Assembly (NCBI GenBank): GCA_005884985.1
Contig: VAYK01000006.1
Location: 1-8,899 of the forward strand
From: Actinomycetota bacterium
Lineage (GTDB): Bacteria > Actinomycetota > Thermoleophilia > Solirubrobacterales > 70-9
Direction: 5' to 3'
Length of the DNA: 8,899 nucleotides
Below the pieces are notes generated by a model that did no database searches, was not told the origin of the DNA, and saw nothing but the letters and a program-made list of their open reading frames with translations. Positions within the stretch are counted from its first letter, which is position 1. The number at the start of each line of letters is the position of its first letter. A program made the translations under genes and the position numbers. Positions 6,926-8,899 of this stretch are shown here, piece by piece.

Positions 6926-6998
6926 GCCGCTATCGTCTAGGGGACTAGGACGCCGGATTCTCAGTCCGGAAACCCGGGTTCGAATCCCGGTAGCGGTG
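6926..6998 (+). tRNA. tRNA-Glu, anticodon CTC
   Basis: The acceptor stem GCCGCTA (6926-6932) pairs with TAGCGGT (6991-6997), with a G-U pair at the end and discriminator G at 6998. The anticodon arm is CCGGA (6953-6957), loop TTCTCAG, TCCGG (6965-6969), with anticodon CTC at 6960-6962 reading GAG. The T arm is CCGGG-TTCGAAT-CCCGG. Seventy-three bases in total with a short variable loop, and no encoded CCA. It lies 62 bases downstream of tRNA-Leu on the same strand. Confidence 0.97.
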
Positions 6999-7007
6999 CC
7001 TTTTCCT

Positions 7008-7027
7008 CCTGCAAATTGGCAGGTTTT
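7008..7027 (+). terminator. Short hairpin plus T4 after tRNA-Glu, candidate intrinsic terminator
   Basis: CCTGC (7008-7012) and GCAGG (7019-7023) form a five-pair stem around AAATTG, followed at once by TTTT (7024-7027). The 16-base element is also a near-palindrome centred on AATT. It begins ten bases after the tRNA-Glu 3' end. The stem and T-run are short, so termination may be partial. Confidence 0.45.
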
Positions 7028-7038
7028 CGGAGGGTTGC

Positions 7039-7068
7039 GTTCGGGCGGTTCTGAGGCATGTCCCGAAC
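7039..7068. repeat. Perfect 7-bp inverted repeat in the tRNA/cytochrome intergenic gap
   Basis: GTTCGGG (7039-7045) and CCCGAAC (7062-7068) are exact inverted copies 16 bases apart. It lies between plus-strand tRNAs and the 3' end of a minus-strand gene, where a bidirectional transcription stop would be useful, but neither side has a proper T-run. The remainder of 6999-7153 shows no gene I can support. Confidence 0.35.
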
Positions 7069-7153
7069 TAGGCTCGGCTTTTCGCTTTGCGGAGCTGGGG
7101 ACTTGGCACGGGACGCGGTCGCCGATCGCGCAGACGCTCGGGCGCGCGAAGCG

Positions 7154-7852
7154 TTAGCCGAGGTGGCCGCTCTGCCAGCCCGAAATCACGCTCAGCAGCG
7201 ACAGCGCGAGCGCGAGACCGGCACCGAGCGAGGCAGCGACGAGCAGTCCACGAAGCCCCGTCCCCGGGATCGCCTGGCGCCGGACCGCCCCCCAGTCGGC
7301 CCGCAGCGAGCGGACCACGCGGGGGGCGTAGGCAAGGAAGTGGATCGCGAACACGACGCCCCAGACGATGAACATGATCTTGTGGAGCAGCAGCAGCTGA
7401 TCGGAGCGGTGGCCGAGCAATAACAGCCATACCCCGGTCACGAAGACCCCCACCGTGGTGGCCACGAAGACCGGGGCAAGCAATCGCAGCGCCGGCGGCG
7501 GCGGGCCTTTCTCGCGGTAGATGCGCGCGCCCATGTAGTAGCGGACGAAGCGATAGCCCGTGCTACTGAGCTTCAGGAGCACGGGCGGGATCAGGAGCAT
7601 CCCGATGAACATGTGGGCGCTCACGAGCCCACCCATGCGGATGATCGTGATGCCCTCGGCGGCCAACAGGATGGTCAGGACCGCAGCGGTCGCGCTGGTG
7701 AGAATCTCGTTGCCCTCCGTGCCGCCGAGGCGATCGCGCCAGCTGAGCGTCGCGGCGCGTCGGGTATGGGCGCGACGTCCGGCCGCACCTGCAGCGACCG
7801 GTTCGCCGTGTACCGCCGTGTGCTCGCGCAATTGCATTGATGGGATCTTCAC
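7154..7852 (-). CDS. Cytochrome-b561-like integral membrane protein, 232 aa, function unproven
   Basis: A hydrophilic, Arg/Ala/His-rich N-terminus (1-48) is followed by five predicted membrane helices at about 50-71, 79-96, 124-146, 154-176 and 202-223. Helix 2 starts with His80 (SAHMFIGM), and helix 4 carries His157 and His171 fourteen residues apart (LHKIMFIVWGVVFAIHFL). Such histidines spaced within neighbouring helices are typical of b-type heme ligands in cytochrome b561, ferric-reductase-like and DUF4405 membrane proteins. I infer a heme membrane protein but cannot assign electron donor or acceptor. The start is uncertain: GTG at 7852-7850 or ATG at 7837-7835, neither with a clear Shine-Dalgarno; all helices are kept either way. 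It lies 41 bases after the VIT gene on the same strand, so the two may be one transcript. A small GGGG-TAAA-CCCC hairpin (7869-7880) sits in that gap. Confidence 0.75.
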   Translation of the reverse strand: MKIPSMQLREHTAVHGEPVAAGAAGRRAHTRRAATLSWRDRLGGTEGNEILTSATAAVLTILLAAEGITIIRMGGLVSAHMFIGMLLIPPVLLKLSSTGYRFVRYYMGARIYREKGPPPPALRLLAPVFVATTVGVFVTGVWLLLLGHRSDQLLLLHKIMFIVWGVVFAIHFLAYAPRVVRSLRADWGAVRRQAIPGTGLRGLLVAASLGAGLALALSLLSVISGWQSGHLG

Positions 7853-7893
7853 GCGCCGCCGTCAAGGCGGGGTAAACCCCCGATCGGAGTCCC

Positions 7894-8406
7894 CTACCCG
7901 CCCGCCGCGACCCCGATGGCTGCGCTGAGACTGGCGATGATTGTGCCGCCGACGGTGACCGAGATGAAAGAGCGGATGAAATTGGTGTCGAAGAATCTCC
8001 AGCGCAGCCAGGCCAAGATCAGCAACTCCATGGAAACGATGACGATCGCCACGACGATGGCCACGTGGTAGTCGGAGAGCAAGAACGGCAGGGTGTGAAA
8101 GACGCCGCCAAGGAAGGTCCCGCCCCCCGTGATGCCGCCGCGAACCACCGGGTTGCCGCGGCCGGTCAGATCGCCGGTATCCGAAAGGCCTTCGGAGAAT
8201 GCCATGCTCACTCCAGCGCCGAGTGCCGTGGCGAGCCCGGTGTAGAAGGCCGTGAGGGGGCGATGAGTGGCCAGGACCACGGCGAAGATGGGTGCAAGGG
8301 TTGAAAGGGACCCATCCATCAACCCGCTCAGGGCCGGCTGAACCCGCTGAAGCAAAAAGGATCGACTGTGAAGGTCGGCATGCGTATAGAAGCGAAGATG
8401 TCTCAT
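7894..8406 (-). CDS. VIT1/CCC1-family iron/manganese transporter domain, MbfA-type, stand-alone (170 aa)
   Basis: Residues 20-170 resemble the C-terminal VIT half of MbfA-type erythrin-VIT proteins, which export iron. The landmarks are QPALSGLMDGSLSTLAPIFA (23-42) with the conserved Asp31-Gly32, a helix GLATALGAGVSMAFSEGL (57-74) with Glu72, the loop SDTGDLTGRGNPVVRG (75-90), then three more hydrophobic helices at about 92-110, 113-134 and 146-168. Acidic residues Asp31, Glu72 and Asp76 are candidates for metal handling by family analogy. MbfA normally begins with a ferritin-like di-iron domain of about 150 residues. Here only a 20-residue leader containing three histidines (His3, His9, His13) precedes the VIT part, and nothing upstream encodes the missing domain. 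The ATG at 8406 has only a weak purine-rich stretch upstream. It is divergent from the FUSC gene. Confidence 0.82.
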   Translation of the reverse strand: MRHLRFYTHADLHSRSFLLQRVQPALSGLMDGSLSTLAPIFAVVLATHRPLTAFYTGLATALGAGVSMAFSEGLSDTGDLTGRGNPVVRGGITGGGTFLGGVFHTLPFLLSDYHVAIVVAIVIVSMELLILAWLRWRFFDTNFIRSFISVTVGGTIIASLSAAIGVAAGG

Positions 8407-8428
8407 CGCGACTCGCTTTCAGGGTCGA

Positions 8429-8449
8429 ACCAGTTGGTGACGCAACCAA
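8429..8449. promoter_or_regulatory. Clustered ACCA/TGGT half-sites in a 65-base divergent promoter gap
   Basis: Three half-sites, ACCA (8429-8432), TGGT (8435-8438) and ACCA (8445-8448), lie between the divergent VIT and FUSC genes. TTGGT (8434-8438) and ACCAA (8445-8449) form a perfect five-base inverted repeat around GACGCA. This could be a shared operator, but short repeats of this size arise by chance. No good -10/-35 pair was found. Confidence 0.2.
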
Positions 8450-8471
8450 ACCTAAGCGAGGATCTAATCCG

Positions 8472-8899
8472 ATGAGGGCTCACCGGCTTCGGATTGTCGA
8501 TCCCGGGCTCTTCTCCCTAAAGCGTGCCGCCCGGGCGGCGATCGTGATGCCCGCCGTCGTCCCATTTGCGGACCACGACATCCTGGTGCTTGCCGACTTC
8601 GGCGGTCCGTGGCGAAAGCGCCTCGTCGCATATCTGGGTTTGACCGTTGCCGGCGCTGCCCTGATCACCCTGGGAACGCTGTGCTCGCGAACGCCCTGGC
8701 TCGCGGTCGTGGCCATGGCGGTGGTCGGCTTCCTAATCCTCCTCTCGGGAGTGATCAGCGGCTACTTCGCCGCGGCCCGGATCGCTGCCCTGCTCACCTT
8801 CATCCTGCCGGTGAGCATCCCCGTACCCCCATCGGCGATCCCGGCACGGCTCGAGGGGTGGGCCCTGGCGGCTTCGGTGGGCATCGGCGCGGTGATGCT
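8472..8899 (+). CDS. FUSC-family membrane protein, N-terminal part, cut by window edge, with an apparent internal loss
   Basis: The ATG at 8472 has GAGGA (8458-8462) nine bases upstream and opens 142 codons that run off the right edge. The N-terminus DPGLFSLKRAARAAIVMPAV (10-29), VLADFGGPWRKRLVAYLG (39-56), a hydrophobic pair of helices (about 55-70 and 76-93), GVISGYFAAARIAALLTFIL (93-112) and the ARLEGWALAA segment (125-134) are characteristic of FUSC/aromatic-acid-exporter-like proteins of actinobacteria. The family is thought to export small organic acids, but substrates are mostly unknown. An oddity: between PFAD (31-34) and LVLADFGG there are only about three residues (HDI), where relatives as I remember them have about 19, including most of a membrane helix. 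The reading frame is kept, so the gene stays open but may lack a helix. Confidence 0.75.
   Translation, partial: MRAHRLRIVDPGLFSLKRAARAAIVMPAVVPFADHDILVLADFGGPWRKRLVAYLGLTVAGAALITLGTLCSRTPWLAVVAMAVVGFLILLSGVISGYFAAARIAALLTFILPVSIPVPPSAIPARLEGWALAASVGIGAVM

Noticed and set aside
7058..7423. Plus-strand ORF of 121 codons after the tRNAs
   Set aside because: It is antisense to the membrane protein gene, whose frame shows clear hydrophobic helices. This ORF is charged and repetitive.
7862..8449. Minus-strand ORF of 195 codons overlapping the VIT gene
   Set aside because: The other minus frame has the VIT motifs and membrane helices, while this one is Arg/His-rich with no recognisable domain.

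Overview
This is a strongly GC-rich, gene-dense stretch of chromosome. The content suggests a soil-type actinobacterium, most likely class Thermoleophilia (Solirubrobacterales). The reasons are an LmeA/DUF2993 lipoprotein-like gene, a FUSC transporter beginning DPGLFSLKRAARAA, an acetone carboxylase and tRNAs without encoded CCA. The taxonomic call is inference from remembered families, not from a search.

Layout, left to right. At 1-291 (minus) lies the N-terminal part of a membrane-anchored LmeA/DUF2993 protein that runs off the left edge. A 63-base divergent gap separates it from 355-5165 (plus), which reads as an ATP-dependent acetone carboxylase. All three subunit types lie head to tail with no stop codon between them: beta (HyuA-like, acxA) from 355, alpha (HyuB-like, acxB) from about 2413, and gamma (zinc-finger, acxC) from about 4680. 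The path is broken once, at 2857-2858. There the frame changes and about 17 conserved residues of the alpha subunit are absent, so an automatic caller will show two ORFs (355-2961 and one ending at 5165). A small GYD-domain protein follows (5257-5577). A patatin-like lipase lies convergently (5579-6646, minus), one base away. Then come tRNA-Leu(CAG) at 6779-6863 and tRNA-Glu(CTC) at 6926-6998, each with a TAGA-type -10 box a short distance upstream. Two minus-strand genes follow, a five-helix cytochrome-b561-like membrane protein (7154-7852) and a VIT/CCC1 iron-transporter domain of the MbfA type without its ferritin-like half (7894-8406). Divergent from them is the start of a FUSC-family membrane protein (8472 to the right edge).

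How the genes work together. The carboxylase would turn acetone plus bicarbonate into acetoacetate at the expense of ATP. The VIT domain and the possible heme membrane protein could form a small iron-handling unit, but this is inference from adjacency.

The most notable pattern concerns conserved segments that look excised. One is in the alpha subunit at 2857, between metal-ligand residues. One is probably at the beta/alpha joint near 2412. One is in the FUSC gene near 8571-8582. Either the assembly dropped short segments or these genes carry real deletions. The subunit fusion should be judged with that in mind. I see no CRISPR array, insertion sequence, prophage or convincing new defence system.
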